Assembly: GCA_000955875.1 (NCBI GenBank)
Contig: JYOE01000018.1
Coordinates: forward strand, 1 to 47,225
Direction: 5' to 3'
Origin: Terrabacter sp. 28
GTDB lineage: Bacteria; Actinomycetota; Actinomycetes; Actinomycetales; Dermatophilaceae
DNA: 47,225 nucleotides
Of this stretch, positions 26,551 to 33,897 are shown piece by piece. The notes under the pieces were generated by a model, which saw only the letters and a program-made list of their open reading frames with translations, ran no database searches and was not told the origin of the DNA. Positions within the stretch are counted from its first letter, which is position 1, and every line of letters starts with the position of its first letter. The translations under genes and the position numbers were made by a program.

Positions 26551-28431
26551 TTGTCGGCAGAACCGACCTTGTGGTCGAGCGAGGCCTGGGCTGCGGCCCC
26601 CGACGCCACCCTGCTCGCGCTCACCCGCGACGGCTCGGCCGAGGCCTTCGGCGAGCTGTGGCGCCGGCACCTCCCCGCGGCGTATGCCGTCGCGAACCGT
26701 CACCGCGGACGCTCCGCCCCCGAGGACATCGTCGCCGAGGCCGCCGCCCGGGTGCTGGCCCTCCTCCGTGAGGGGCGCGGGCCCGAGGAGAGCTTCCGCG
26801 CGTACTTCCTGACGGCGGTGCGCACCGTCGCCGTCGACCAGGGCCGACGCGACCTGCGGCTCGTCCCCACCGAGGACGACGATCTCGAAGAGCTCGCCGC
26901 CCCGGCGCTCGCCGACCCGTTCGCGGGTCTGGCCGTCGACGAGGACGGCATGGCGCTGGTGCGCGCCGCCTTCGGCGAGCTGTCGGAGCGCGACCAGCGC
27001 ATCCTGTGGCACACGACCGTCGAGGGCGCCGCCCCGCGCGCCGTCGCACCCGTCCTCGGCATGACCGCCAACGCCGTCAGCGTGCGGGCCATGCGGGCGC
27101 GCGAGTCCCTGCGCGCGAACTTCCTCGACGCCCGGGCGGCCCGGGGGCTCGCGGCAGCCGACAGCGACGAGTGCCGCTGGACGGTGGAGCACCTCGGCGC
27201 CTTCGTGCGTGGACGGCTGCCCAAGCGCCAGACCGAACGTGCCCGGGCCCACGTCGAGGGGTGCCCGCACGCGGCGGCGCTGGCCGAGGACCTGCGGGTC
27301 ATCCACGACGGCTTCCCGGCGCTCGTGGTGCCCGTCGTGCTCGCTGCCGGACTCATGTCGCCGGGCTTCGTGACCGGGGGCGGCCTGGCGGTCCTCTCGA
27401 CGGCCCTCTCGACGGCCCTCTCGGAGGCCACCACGGCGGCCTCCGGAACGGCGGCCGCTGCTCCGACAGGTCAGGCCGGTGCGCCGGGCCTGGAAAGTGC
27501 GGCGGGCCACGGCAGCGCGGCGGACGGCGGTGTCACCGGGGCGTCCGCAGCCCAAGCCTCCGCTTCGGGGGCAGGCAGGGCGGTCGACCTCGTGGCGCAG
27601 CTGGCCGCCCGGGCCACGAACGTCGCTGCGGCGCTCGCCGTGACGGCCGGGCTCGCCGGGGCCCTCGCCACGCCCGGCCCCGCGCTCGCCGACGCTACGC
27701 TCCCCGCTCCCCGGGCGTCGACGCCCACCACGGCTCCTGCACCGCGCTCGGTCCCGACGCCAGCGGCGCCGGCTGGTGCCGCCCCGTCGACGAGTCGCCC
27801 GTCGTCCACGACCGCCAGCCTGTCGGCCCTGCCTGCGACCTCGGCGCCGGGCGACCTGAGTGCCGCGGCCGGCGGCCGCCGGCCCGCCGCCGGAGCTGCG
27901 CGCAGCGACAGCGACGCCGTCGCCGCTTCCGGCTCTCCTCGCCCCACCGCGGCGACGGCACCGGCCGCGCCGGTCGCCCAGGCACCGGCTGCCTCCCGCC
28001 CTCCTACGCCGGCACCGCCCACACCTCGCACCTCGACGCCGACTCCGACGAGCACGCCGGACACCCCGTCCGGGCCGCCGGCTCCGCAGGACCCGGCTCC
28101 GTCGGACCCTCCGTCAGACGGACCAGCCGCTCCGGCCGTCTCGGTGAACCTCGTGAAGGACGGCGAGACCGCGCGCATCTCGGTGCGCGTGCGCACGGCC
28201 GTCACGGCCGGCCTCACGGTGAGGATCAGCAACGAGGGAGGCGCCGGCCGTCTCACCGTGCGCAACTCGAGCTGGGAATGCGTACAGGCCTCCCGCGCCG
28301 CCGTGTCGTGCACCGGGGGTCGCGGCTCCGCCGTCCTCGACCAGGCAGGCACCGGGGGCGTCGTGCCGCTCGTCGTGCGGGTCACCGACGCCCGTGGTCG
28401 CACCTGGACCCAGACGCTCCGACCCTCCTGA
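26551..28431 (+). CDS. Sigma factor fused to zinc-finger anti-sigma domain, TM and exported tail
   Basis: A 626-aa protein with unusual domain order. Residues 20-100 are sigma region 2 (EAFGELWRRHLPAAYAVANRHRG, SFRAYFLTAVRTVAVDQGR). Residues 135-195 are region 4 (FGELSERDQRILWHTTVEG, helix-turn-helix LGMTANAVSVRAMRARESLR). Residues 208-248 resemble a zinc-binding anti-sigma domain (CRWTVEHLG, AHVEGCPH). Weakly hydrophobic stretches near 256-290 and a better TM at about 357-380 precede a Pro/Ala/Thr-rich linker and a C-terminal beta-type domain (about 530-626) with two Cys. I infer a membrane-tethered transcription switch sensing outside the cell. TTG 26551 is chosen for its GAAGGG ribosome-binding site and the shared MSA start with the paralogue; GTG 26521 is possible. 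A paralogue lies 1 kb downstream. Confidence 0.78.
   Translation: MSAEPTLWSSEAWAAAPDATLLALTRDGSAEAFGELWRRHLPAAYAVANRHRGRSAPEDIVAEAAARVLALLREGRGPEESFRAYFLTAVRTVAVDQGRRDLRLVPTEDDDLEELAAPALADPFAGLAVDEDGMALVRAAFGELSERDQRILWHTTVEGAAPRAVAPVLGMTANAVSVRAMRARESLRANFLDARAARGLAAADSDECRWTVEHLGAFVRGRLPKRQTERARAHVEGCPHAAALAEDLRVIHDGFPALVVPVVLAAGLMSPGFVTGGGLAVLSTALSTALSEATTAASGTAAAAPTGQAGAPGLESAAGHGSAADGGVTGASAAQASASGAGRAVDLVAQLAARATNVAAALAVTAGLAGALATPGPALADATLPAPRASTPTTAPAPRSVPTPAAPAGAAPSTSRPSSTTASLSALPATSAPGDLSAAAGGRRPAAGAARSDSDAVAASGSPRPTAATAPAAPVAQAPAASRPPTPAPPTPRTSTPTPTSTPDTPSGPPAPQDPAPSDPPSDGPAAPAVSVNLVKDGETARISVRVRTAVTAGLTVRISNEGGAGRLTVRNSSWECVQASRAAVSCTGGRGSAVLDQAGTGGVVPLVVRVTDARGRTWTQTLRPS
27394..27417 (+). 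repeat. 12-bp tandem repeat in the first sigma-fusion gene
   Basis: CTCTCGACGGCC occurs twice in a row and continues into CTCTCGG, in the hydrophobic spacer region of the protein (TALSTALS). Confidence 0.6.
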
Positions 28432-28434
28432 GGG

Positions 28435-29091
28435 TCAGCGGCGCGGGAGCGTCACGAGGCGCGGCTTCGGGTCGAGTCCCGACAGGCCGTTCCAGGCGAG
28501 GTTCACCAGGTGCGCGGCCACCTGGTCCTTCTTGAACTTGCGGCTGTCGAGCCACCACTGGCCCGTCAGCGCCACCATGCCGACGAGCATCTGCGCGTGG
28601 ATCGGCGCCGACTTCGGCTCGAGCCCGCGCTGCTTGAACTCCGCCGCCAGCAGGTGCTCGACCTGCGCCGCCACGTCACCGAGGACGCTCGCGAAGGAGC
28701 CGGTCGCCTGGCCGGGGGGCGAGTCGCGCACGAGGATGCGGAAGCCGTCGGGGTCGGACTCGATGTAGTCCAGCAGGGCCAGCGTCGCCCGCTCGAGCAG
28801 CACCCGGGCACCCTCCGGTTCCTCGAGCGCGGCGCTGATGCCACCCATGAGGGCCTGGATCTCGCGGTCGACGACGACGGCGTACAACCCCTCCTTGCCG
28901 CCGAAGTGCTCGTAGACGACGGGCTTGGAGACGTTGGCCCTGGAAGCCACCTCCTCGACCGATGTTGCCTCGAATCCCTTGTCCGCGAACAGTTTCCGGC
29001 CGACGGTGATGAGCTGCTCCCGCCGTTCGGGGCCCGTCATGCGGGCCCGCGGGCGGGCGCGGTCTGCTCGTTCGGCGCGGTCCGGGGTCAC
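28435..29091 (-). CDS. TetR family transcriptional regulator
   Basis: A 218-aa TetR-type repressor. Residues about 20-70 are the DNA-binding domain (RREQLITVGRKLFADKGFEATSVEEVASRANVSKPVVYEHFGGKEGLYAVVV). The C-terminal ligand domain has WWLDSRKFKKDQVAAHLVNLAWNGL. The start may be GTG 29091 or ATG 29040 (MTGPERREQL), which fits the family start better; I keep the longer form. It lies between the two sigma-fusion genes: convergent with the first (3 nt between stops) and divergent from the second, whose promoter is 70 nt away. In M. tuberculosis a TetR gene also lies near glmU and mfd, so it may belong to the backbone. Confidence 0.88.
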   Translation of the reverse strand: MTPDRAERADRARPRARMTGPERREQLITVGRKLFADKGFEATSVEEVASRANVSKPVVYEHFGGKEGLYAVVVDREIQALMGGISAALEEPEGARVLLERATLALLDYIESDPDGFRILVRDSPPGQATGSFASVLGDVAAQVEHLLAAEFKQRGLEPKSAPIHAQMLVGMVALTGQWWLDSRKFKKDQVAAHLVNLAWNGLSGLDPKPRLVTLPRR

Positions 29092-29162
29092 GCCGCCATT
29101 GTGCAGTCAGCGGGCCGCGGGCCGTGCCAGGGGCAGGCGCGTCAGAACTTTTTTCGAAATCC

Positions 29163-29188
29163 CGTCATGAAACCGAGCGCGCTCCGTC
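29163..29188 (+). promoter_or_regulatory. ECF-type promoter of the second sigma-fusion gene
   Basis: CGTCATGAAA (29163-29172), 12 nt, then CGTC (29185-29188), the same layout as at 26246-26271. A T-rich run and TTCGAAA lie just upstream. Confidence 0.6.
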
Positions 29189-29256
29189 TATGTGTTCGGC
29201 AGGGAGTTGGCGGAGGAGCCGAGGCATTGGGGGGAACCACGGCCGGGTGAGACCGC

Positions 29257-29309
29257 CGGTGAGGTCGATCGCGACGCAAACCCGGGGAGGGCCGCGATCG
29301 ACCTCACCG
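29257..29309 (+). promoter_or_regulatory. 17-bp hairpin in the leader of the second sigma-fusion gene
   Basis: CGGTGAGGTCGATCGCG (29257-29273) and its exact inverse (29293-29309) enclose a 19-nt loop. It lies about 70 nt after the predicted promoter and 99 nt before the start codon. Its sequence is unrelated to the hairpin in the paralogue's leader, but the stem length is the same and the position similar. Confidence 0.7.
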
Positions 29310-29408
29310 CCCCCTGCCCGGCGACTGGCGGTTCCTCGAAAAGGACTCCCACGAGCGGCATCCGTGCCCCACACTGGAGGTCATCCCTCGCGGGAGGAGC
29401 CCCCTCAG

Positions 29409-31817
29409 GTGTCAGCCCACACGATCGGACCCCAGACGGAGTCCACGGCCGCGGTCTCGTCCAGCGCCGATGCGCTCGACGAGAGCGACGCGGTCCTGCT
29501 CTCCCGCGCGCGGCTCGGCGACGACAGCGCCTTCGCCACGCTCTGGCAGCGCAACCTCCCCGCGGCGTTCGGCGTCGCCACCCGCTTCCGCGGACGTGTG
29601 TCCGCCGAGGACCTCGTGGCCGAGGCCTCCGCCCGTGTGTTCCGGCTCATCCGCGAGGGCAACGGTCCGTCCGAGAACTTCCGCGCGTACTTCACCGCCA
29701 CGGTCCGCACCGTCGGCGTCGACGCGGTGCGCGGCGACATGAGCCTCGTGCCGACGTCCGGCACCGACCTCGACCGCATCCCGGCCGCCGACACGCACCT
29801 GTCCGCGCTGGGCGCCGAGGGTGTCGACACCGACCTCGTCCGCACAGCGTTCCGACAGCTGAGCGAGAGCGACCGCGAGCTGCTGTGGCACACGATGGTC
29901 GAAGGGGAGCCGCCGCGCGTGGTCGCCCCCCTCCTCGGCGTCTCCGCCAACGTCGTCAGCGCCAGGGCGATGCGGGCCCGTGACGAGCTGCGTGCGCGCT
30001 ACCTCGACGTCTGGGTGCAGCGGCGCGTGCCCGTATGCGGTGCGCCCGAGTGCCGCTGGACGCTCGACCACCTGGGCGGTCACGTCCGCGGGCGTCTCAC
30101 GGCGCGGCAGCAGGCGCGCGCCGATGACCACCTCGCGCGCTGCACCAGGGAGGCGGGCCTCGCGGTCGAGCTGCGACGGGTCTACGAGGGGTTCGGCGTG
30201 CTCACCGGACCCATCGTGCTCGCGGCCGGAGCCGCCATGGCCGGCACCCTGCAGCACGGCGCGATCGCTGCTCTCATCGGCGGCTCAGCGGCAGGCTCCA
30301 CGGCGGCAGGAGCAGCCGCAGGCACCACGGCCGCAGGCACTGCCGCCGGCACGGCCACAGCCGGCACGGCTGTGACAGGCACTGCTGCGGGTGCAACCGC
30401 CGCGGGCACCGCAACCGCCGCGAGCTCTGCGGCGGGAGCCACCGCCGCGGGCACTGCCGCCGGTACGACCGTCATCGGCACCGCCGCCGGCGGCGTCTCG
30501 GCAGCGGGCACCACCGTCGGCGCGATCGCCGGCGGTGCGGCATCAGGTGCCGCGGGAGCAACCGCGGCCGGTGTCACGGTGACCAGCACCGTGACCGTGA
30601 CCAGCACGTCGGCCGGGGTCGTATCGGGAGCCATCGCCTCCGGTGCCGGCGCGGCCTCAGTGGGAGCCACGTCGGTCGCGGCCGGCACGGCCGTCTCGGC
30701 CGGCGCGGTCGGGGGCGCCGCGATCAGCGCCCCCCTCGCGGCAGGTGTCGTGGGCACCAGCGCGCTGGTGTCCGGGGCGGCGGTCGCAGCTCCAGCGGTC
30801 GCGCTCGCCGGTGGGTCGCTGCTCGCCGGGACGACCTTGGGGCCGCCCATCGCCACGGCGATGGCGGGTCTCGTGGTGGGTCTGGGCATCGCCGTGGTCC
30901 CGACCGTGGCCCAGAACCTCGGGACGCCTGCCGCCCAGGTGATCGTGGTCGACGACGCCGCGCAGACCACGCCGTCGACCACCGGCCCCGCGGCCGGCAC
31001 CAACCCCACCGACGTGCTCGTGCTCACCGTGCTGCCCAGCGTCGTCGCGAGCAGCGCCCCGGCGTCGACCACGTCGACCGCGTCGACCGCGTCGACCGTG
31101 TCGGCCGCGCCGGCTGGGGCCACCCCACCTGCCCCGGCAGCGCCGACGGCCACCGGCACGGCTGCCACGGCTGTCGACCCGACGCCGCCGCCTCCCGCCC
31201 CGGCGCCGGGCGACCCCGCGACGGTGCCGCCGCCTGCGGCTTCCGACTCGACGCCGTCGACTCCCGACGCGGTCGCGCCCGCGCCGGTGAACCCTGTCGA
31301 CGACACCTCGGCCCCGTCCACGGAGGTGCCCGAGCACGCCGACGCGGCGGCGGGCACGACCGGCACGACGACGGCGGCCGACGACCCGGCAGCAGCGACG
31401 TCTGACGCAGGTGTCGGGACCGCCGACCCGGGTGCTGCGGTCGCTGACCAGACCCCCGCCCCGTCGTCGCCGACCGACACCCCGGCGCCCGCTGGCTCGC
31501 CGGCCATCGACCCCGCGGCTCCGGCTCCAGCGAGCCCGGCCGCGCCCGACTCCTCTCCTGCTGCAGACCCTGCCCCGGCCGGCACCGCTGCGGGTGACGC
31601 CGCATCCGGCCCGGCCGGGTCGACCACGGCCGCCTCCTCCAGCGCTGCCGAGAACGTGCCACCGGCGGCCCCTACCGACCTGTCCGGCGCAGTGCCCCCG
31701 GCGGCGCAACCCGACGTCACGCCACCCACCCTCGACACCCAGGTGCTGGGATCGGCGTCCACCGACCCGTCGACCTCCGACCCGGCGGCGACCGGCGCCA
31801 CGCCTGTCGGCTCCTGA
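29409..31817 (+). CDS. Sigma factor fused to zinc-finger domain, TM and long exported tail (paralogue)
   Basis: An 802-aa paralogue of the gene at 26551. Sigma region 2 (about 30-110: SAFATLWQRNLPAAFGVATRFRG, NFRAYFTATVRTVGVD) and region 4 (145-200: LSESDRELLWHTMVEG, LGVSANVVSARAMRARDELR) align clearly with it. Residues 210-250 carry CGAPECRWTLDHLG and DHLARC, a likely zinc site. Residues 290-475 are a long Ala/Gly/Thr repeat (AAGTAAGTATAGT type). A TM segment lies at about 481-501 (ATAMAGLVVGLGIAVVPTV). The last 280 residues are Ala/Pro/Thr/Asp-rich with no folded domain visible. The start is GTG 29409 with GGAGGAG 9 nt upstream. It probably anchors the sigma domain to the membrane with a wall-spanning tail. 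Confidence 0.78.
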   Translation: MSAHTIGPQTESTAAVSSSADALDESDAVLLSRARLGDDSAFATLWQRNLPAAFGVATRFRGRVSAEDLVAEASARVFRLIREGNGPSENFRAYFTATVRTVGVDAVRGDMSLVPTSGTDLDRIPAADTHLSALGAEGVDTDLVRTAFRQLSESDRELLWHTMVEGEPPRVVAPLLGVSANVVSARAMRARDELRARYLDVWVQRRVPVCGAPECRWTLDHLGGHVRGRLTARQQARADDHLARCTREAGLAVELRRVYEGFGVLTGPIVLAAGAAMAGTLQHGAIAALIGGSAAGSTAAGAAAGTTAAGTAAGTATAGTAVTGTAAGATAAGTATAASSAAGATAAGTAAGTTVIGTAAGGVSAAGTTVGAIAGGAASGAAGATAAGVTVTSTVTVTSTSAGVVSGAIASGAGAASVGATSVAAGTAVSAGAVGGAAISAPLAAGVVGTSALVSGAAVAAPAVALAGGSLLAGTTLGPPIATAMAGLVVGLGIAVVPTVAQNLGTPAAQVIVVDDAAQTTPSTTGPAAGTNPTDVLVLTVLPSVVASSAPASTTSTASTASTVSAAPAGATPPAPAAPTATGTAATAVDPTPPPPAPAPGDPATVPPPAASDSTPSTPDAVAPAPVNPVDDTSAPSTEVPEHADAAAGTTGTTTAADDPAAATSDAGVGTADPGAAVADQTPAPSSPTDTPAPAGSPAIDPAAPAPASPAAPDSSPAADPAPAGTAAGDAASGPAGSTTAASSSAAENVPPAAPTDLSGAVPPAAQPDVTPPTLDTQVLGSASTDPSTSDPAATGATPVGS
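31062..31106 (+). repeat. 9-bp tandem repeat in the tail of the second sigma-fusion gene
   Basis: Five units of GCGTCGACC-like sequence in a row encode Thr-Ser-Thr-Ala repeats in the predicted exported tail. This is a slippage-prone site that could vary tail length in frame. Confidence 0.7.
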
Positions 31818-31820
31818 GCC

Positions 31821-31846
31821 GTCCGGTCCGCCCGTCATCGCCGGAC
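31821..31846 (+). terminator. Weak terminator-like hairpin after the second sigma-fusion gene
   Basis: GTCCGG (31821-31826) and CCGGAC (31841-31846) form a 6-bp stem 3 nt after the stop codon. No T tract follows. Confidence 0.35.
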
Positions 31847-31884
31847 GCGGCGCTGCACTAGCCTGTGCACGTCCGCGAGGACGT

Positions 31885-31963
31885 TCCCCGGTTGGTCTGC
31901 CGGCAGGGCCCGCCTGACTTTGAATCAGGACAAGCGACGCAGGTTCGACTCCTGCCCGGGGAG
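31885..31963 (+). tRNA. tRNA-Gln (anticodon TTG), irregular
   Basis: The acceptor stem TCCCCGG (31885-31891) pairs with CCGGGGA (31956-31962). The anticodon arm is CCTGA-CTTTGAA-TCAGG (31913-31929), giving anticodon TTG. The T arm is GCAGG-TTCGACT-CCTGC (31939-31955). The D stem can pair as GGTC with GGCC, including one G-U. At 79 nt it is long: there are two joining bases before the anticodon stem and nine in the variable region. A TAGCCT -10-like element lies 20 nt upstream. A tRNA-Gln upstream of glmU fits actinobacterial gene order as I recall it. The irregular variable region means that a degenerate copy cannot be excluded. Confidence 0.72.
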
Positions 31964-31979
31964 CAGCGACATGGCGAGC
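31951..31979. repeat. 29-bp direct repeat, copy 1 (tRNA 3' end)
   Basis: This starts at CCTGC of the T stem and runs past the tRNA 3' end through CAGCGACATGGCGAGC. An identical 29-bp copy lies at 32042-32070. Such tRNA-end duplications are typical of att sites, but no integrase gene is present. Confidence 0.7.
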
Positions 31980-32041
31980 GCAGCGAGCGTGGTCGAGCTT
32001 CCCGTCAGGAGTCGGGAGGAGCGAGGCACGAGCGACGGTGC

Positions 32042-32070
32042 CCTGCCCGGGGAGCAGCGACATGGCGAGC
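32042..32070. repeat. 29-bp direct repeat, copy 2
   Basis: An exact copy of 31951-31979, 91 bp downstream. The intervening sequence also holds CAGGAGTCG, the inverse of part of the tRNA T arm. The rest of the 31964-32229 gap contains only a TAGCAT -10-like element (32143-32148) that may serve glmU. Confidence 0.7.
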
Positions 32071-32229
32071 AGAAGGCGTGCGCTCGGGGTGAGCGGGGTC
32101 ACGGCGCGCGCACGGGCGCGCGGCACGGCGCTGGCCCGCGAGTAGCATGGCGGGCGGCGCACCCAGGTCGTTCACGGCTGGGGTCGTCCGCGCCCGAGTG
32201 CACGCCGATCCATGAAGGAGCTGCGCCCT

Positions 32230-33897
32230 GTGAGCGATCTACGGCCGACCGCCGTGATCGTCCTCGCCGCCGGTGAGGGCACACGCATGAAGTCCACGAC
32301 CCCGAAGGTCCTCCACTCGATCGGGGGCCGCACTCTCGTGGCTCACGCGATCCGGGCGGCGCGGGGCACCAGCCCCCACCACCTCGCTGTCGTGGTGCGC
32401 CACGAGCGCGACCGGGTCGCCGAGCACGTGGCCCAGGTCGACCCCGACGCGGTGGTCGCCGACCAGGACGACGTCAAGGGCACCGGTCGCGCCGTCGAGT
32501 GCGCCCTCGAGGCCCTGCCGGCGGACCTGTCCGGCACGGTGGTCGTCACCTACGGCGACGTGCCGCTGCTGACGAGCGAGACGCTCGAGGGCCTGGTCGC
32601 TGCCCACCACGCGTCGGGCAGCGCCGTCACCGTCATCACCGCCACGCTCGACGACCCGACCGGCTATGGCCGCGTGCTGCGCGACGACGCCGGCGACGTC
32701 GCCGCCATCGTCGAGCAGAAGGACGCCGACGAGGAGCAGCGGGCCATCCGCGAGGTCAACAGCGGCCTGTACGCGTTCGACGTCGCGGTGCTGCGCGAGG
32801 CGCTCGCCGAGGTGGGCACCGACAACGCGCAGGGCGAGAAGTACCTCACCGACGTCATCGCGATCGCCCGTGGCCGAGGCCTCACCGTGCGCGCCCACCT
32901 CGTCGCCGACCTGTGGCAGACCGAGGGCGTCAACGACAAGGTGCAGCTCGCCCGTCTCGGCGCCGAGCTCAACCGGCGCACCGTCGAGCAGGCGATGCGT
33001 GACGGCGCCATCGTCGTCGACCCGGCCACGACGTGGATCGACGCCGACGTGACCATCGGTCCCGACACCGTCGTGCGGCCGGGCACGCAGATCCACGGCG
33101 CCAGCACCATCGGGCGCGACTGCGTCATCGGCCCCGACACCACGCTCACCGACGTCGAGGTCGGCGACGGCGCCAGCGTCGTGCGCACGCAGGCCGAGCT
33201 CGCCGAGATCGGTCCCGGGGCGACGGTGGGGCCCTTCTCCTACCTGCGCCCGGGCACCCGTCTCGGCGCCAAGGGCAAGATCGGCGGCTTCGTCGAGACG
33301 AAGAACGCGGTGATCGGTGACGGCGCCAAGGTGCCGCACCTGACCTACTGCGGCGACGCGACCATCGGCGAGGGCGCGAACATCGGCGCCGGCACGATCT
33401 TCGCCAACTACGACGGCGTCACCAAGGGCCACACGACCGTGGGCGCCCACAGCTTCGTCGGCAGCAACTCGGTCGTGGTGGCCCCGCGCTCCATCGGCGA
33501 CGGCGCCTACGTCGCGGCCGGGTCGGCGGTCGTGAGCGACGTCGCCCCCGGCCAGCTCGCCGTGACCCGTGCCCAGCAGCGCAACATCGACGGCTGGGTC
33601 GCGCGCCGGCGCGCCGGGACGAAGACCGACGAGGCGGCCCAGGCCGCGCGCGCGGGGGAGTCGCAGGTCGGGGACGCCCCCGCCGTCGACCCGCAGTCCG
33701 TCGCGCGTGCCCGTGCCCGGGCCGAGGCGCGCGCCGACGCCGAGGCGGCGGCCGAGGTGGAGGCGGCGCTCGCCAGCGAGCCCGGCGCGGTCTCCCCGAA
33801 CAACCGCCTCTCGCAGACCGACACCGACAGCGACACCGACAACGCCACCGACGCCCCGACCGACAGCCCCTGCGAGACGAAGGACGCCCAGCGATGA
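32230..33897 (+). CDS. glmU: Bifunctional UDP-GlcNAc pyrophosphorylase / GlcN-1-P acetyltransferase
   Basis: A 555-aa GlmU making UDP-GlcNAc for peptidoglycan. The N-terminal uridyltransferase domain has TAVIVLAAGEGTRMKS and VVVTYGDVPLL; the C-terminal left-handed beta helix carries hexapeptide repeats (VIGPDTTLTDVEV, GPFSYLRPGTRLG, GGFVETKNAVIGDGAKVPHLTYCGDATIGEGANIGAGTIFANYDG). GTG 32230 is chosen because AAGGAG lies 9 nt before it; the ATG at 32212 sits on top of that ribosome-binding site. The last 80 or so residues are a disordered acidic and Ala-rich tail, longer than in most GlmU. The stop overlaps prs by ATGA. Confidence 0.95.
   Translation: MSDLRPTAVIVLAAGEGTRMKSTTPKVLHSIGGRTLVAHAIRAARGTSPHHLAVVVRHERDRVAEHVAQVDPDAVVADQDDVKGTGRAVECALEALPADLSGTVVVTYGDVPLLTSETLEGLVAAHHASGSAVTVITATLDDPTGYGRVLRDDAGDVAAIVEQKDADEEQRAIREVNSGLYAFDVAVLREALAEVGTDNAQGEKYLTDVIAIARGRGLTVRAHLVADLWQTEGVNDKVQLARLGAELNRRTVEQAMRDGAIVVDPATTWIDADVTIGPDTVVRPGTQIHGASTIGRDCVIGPDTTLTDVEVGDGASVVRTQAELAEIGPGATVGPFSYLRPGTRLGAKGKIGGFVETKNAVIGDGAKVPHLTYCGDATIGEGANIGAGTIFANYDGVTKGHTTVGAHSFVGSNSVVVAPRSIGDGAYVAAGSAVVSDVAPGQLAVTRAQQRNIDGWVARRRAGTKTDEAAQAARAGESQVGDAPAVDPQSVARARARAEARADAEAAAEVEAALASEPGAVSPNNRLSQTDTDSDTDNATDAPTDSPCETKDAQR

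Noticed and set aside
29092..29256. ATG at 29167 as an upstream start of the second sigma fusion
   Set aside because: It lies inside the predicted promoter. The frame from there runs through the 17-bp hairpin without homology. GTG 29409 has a strong ribosome-binding site and matches the paralogue start.
31951..32070. The 29-bp repeats as the boundaries of the accessory block
   Set aside because: Both copies lie on the glmU side of the tRNA and enclose only 62 bp, so they cannot flank the 19-31 kb block. At most they are a scar.
31920..32276. Open frame of 118 codons over the tRNA-Gln and glmU leader
   Set aside because: It starts inside the tRNA gene, runs through the direct repeats and into glmU, and shows no protein signature.
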